The notes under the pieces: model-generated
Database searches by the model: none
Told to the model about the DNA's origin: nothing
The model's input: the letters and a program-made list of their open reading frames with translations, nothing else
In this document: positions 63,061-64,000 of the stretch, one piece after another
Layout: the number at the start of each line of letters is the position of its first letter
Position numbering within the stretch: position 1 is the first letter of the stretch
From: Sphingobacteriaceae bacterium
Lineage (GTDB): Bacteria; Bacteroidota; Bacteroidia; B-17B0; Aurantibacillaceae
Assembly (NCBI GenBank): GCA_947480015.1
Contig: CANKBS010000012.1
Span: forward strand, 1 to 64,000
DNA length: 64,000 nucleotides
Reading direction: 5' to 3'
Made by a program: the position numbers and the translations under genes

Positions 63061-64000
63061 TTAAAATGGCACAAAACTTAAGCCGATCATGAAATTAAAA
63101 CGTTGACTCGGGTAGCGGTCCCAGCGATAATACCGTGAATTGGCAATGTTATTAAACCTACCAAAGAAACTCAGCATTTTGCTGAAACGGTATTCGCCTT
63201 CAAAATTTAAATCGGCCCAGCCGTTAATTTGTTTTGGTTTATAAACCACATCGCCGTTGTCGTTGCTTTGTGAAAGTGACCATTGATTTCCCATAAAAAA
63301 CAAATCGGCTTTAAGAATGATTTTGCTGCTCAGATTATAAATACCCGACATCGTTAAATCAAAATCGGGTTTGTGATAGGCTCTGGTTAGTGTTTTTGTT
63401 TTGTAGATATAGTAATTGCCTTTGCCGATGAGATTGAGTTTTTCTCCGGCCTGGTATTTTAATTGGCCGTTCACTGTTAAAATACTAGCATTATCATAAA
63501 CAACTGCAAACTGATTGTAAATGGAATTGATTCCCGAATAATCGGTCACAAAAAAATGCAGGTTATCGTATTGAGCATAACTTAAACTGGCATCGTATGA
63601 CATGCGGCTACTTAGATTACCACGGAGACCTCCAAAAAGATTATATTTATTGTTGGTGTTTTTATAATTCAGTGTTGTATCAACAAAGGGATTTTCTTTA
63701 CTCAGGCTTCTGAAACTATTTTTAATCAAACCTCCTTTTACACCGGCATAAGGTATGATCATGCTTTCATAAATATCGTAGTGAATATTTAACTGTGGGA
63801 AAAAATAAAATTTCGTAGCGCCCTTAAAGTTATCGAGTGTTCCGGTTAAGCCCATATCGGCATGCCATTTTTTACCGTTGGCCTCAAAAGAAGGATTAAT
63901 ACTCATGATGAGGTCGTTCACTGTATCATTGGCCTGTTTATGATTATAATAATCCGTCAGAAAATTAATGTTGAATTTTTCTTTGTTCAGGTACATATGT
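63061..64000 (-). CDS. Outer membrane beta-barrel protein, 5' end outside window
   Basis: The minus-strand frame is open to the window edge (the codon before the visible Met is CAT), so the protein continues upstream. The visible 313 residues are all amphipathic beta-strands (PQLNIHYDIYESMIIPYAGV, GKGNYYIYKTKTLTR, FGRFNNIANSRYYRWDRYPS) and end in FNFMIGLSFVPF, with aromatic residues typical of the terminal strand of an outer membrane barrel. A TonB-dependent receptor or related porin is likely, but the plug and N-terminus are not visible. Confidence 0.75.
   Translation of the reverse strand, partial: HMYLNKEKFNINFLTDYYNHKQANDTVNDLIMSINPSFEANGKKWHADMGLTGTLDNFKGATKFYFFPQLNIHYDIYESMIIPYAGVKGGLIKNSFRSLSKENPFVDTTLNYKNTNNKYNLFGGLRGNLSSRMSYDASLSYAQYDNLHFFVTDYSGINSIYNQFAVVYDNASILTVNGQLKYQAGEKLNLIGKGNYYIYKTKTLTRAYHKPDFDLTMSGIYNLSSKIILKADLFFMGNQWSLSQSNDNGDVVYKPKQINGWADLNFEGEYRFSKMLSFFGRFNNIANSRYYRWDRYPSQRFNFMIGLSFVPF

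Noticed and set aside
1-64000. tRNA, rRNA, prophage or insertion sequence genes
   Set aside because: I looked for cloverleaf-like stretches, transposase motifs and phage genes on both strands and saw none; short or degenerate ones could be missed by eye.

Overview
The window is chromosomal DNA of a member of the Bacteroidota (class Bacteroidia, Flavobacteriales/Sphingobacteriales-like). Evidence: two proteins with type IX secretion (T9SS) type A C-terminal sorting domains, a PorE-like TPR/PD40 protein, families largely confined to the phylum (DUF4294, DUF3276/PUR, DUF2851), fused PntA, mutL followed by two rhomboid genes, AT-rich non-coding DNA and many copies of the phylum's -7 promoter element TAnnTTTG. 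I cannot name a genus. I see no tRNA, rRNA, CRISPR array, prophage or intact insertion sequence; it is mostly housekeeping sequence with a few accessory patches.

Layout. 1-2647: 5' part of a large minus-strand secreted protein with tandem Ig-like repeats, cut by the window edge. 3196-6713: mutL and two rhomboid proteases. 6815-8392: a TPR/PD40 gene interrupted by one in-frame TAG. 8465-14275: pirin, lipase-like hydrolase, a candidate structured small RNA, 2OG-Fe(II) oxygenase and a pair of polytopic membrane proteins. 14350-18187: Lys-rich protein, DUF2461, GNAT, OsmC and a secreted protein. 18405-24367: RsmH-like methyltransferase, Fic protein with a palindromic operator, HldD, acyl-CoA synthetase and radical SAM protein. 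24427-27713: lipoproteins, a 39-residue Lys/Ala protein and a PUR protein. 27833-31930: PabA/TrpG-like, aroB, aroA, tatC and an AhpD-like protein. 31932-41741: PspC, DUF2851, YdcF, accC, DUF4294, lpxK, purine nucleoside phosphorylase and a T9SS cargo protein.

41750-42705 is a repeat-rich patch: palindromic elements sharing the core GAGCYTGTCGA between covarying stems flank a GIY-YIG nuclease gene whose last codons and stop lie inside one copy. Next, on the minus strand (49000 down to 42727), comes a tightly packed nine-gene unit: amidohydrolase, metallo-beta-lactamase-fold hydrolase, outer-membrane-like protein, FAD oxidoreductase, RimB-like protease, RimK ligase, AstE-like hydrolase, a 36-residue membrane peptide and TatA. 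On the plus strand follow rlmN, polyprenyl synthase, a MORN lipoprotein and a second T9SS protein; then pntAB, trmD, MORN and CarboxypepD_reg proteins, an ABC-F ATPase, MlaE/MlaF, a 49-residue lipoprotein, a truncated aldehyde-dehydrogenase-like protein and the 3' part of an outer-membrane beta-barrel gene.

Two dispersed repeat families run through the intergenic DNA: the GAGCYTGTCGA palindromes (clusters at 41.7-42.7 kb and 57.9-58.1 kb) and a roughly 110-170 bp element starting GGGCGCCC and ending CCTGGCGC or CCTGACGC (about 32.2, 37.4, 52.7 and 62.9 kb). The strongest leads are the palindrome/GIY-YIG association, the candidate small RNA near 11.2 kb, the double operator in front of fic, the RimK-centred operon and the apparent leaderless promoters.
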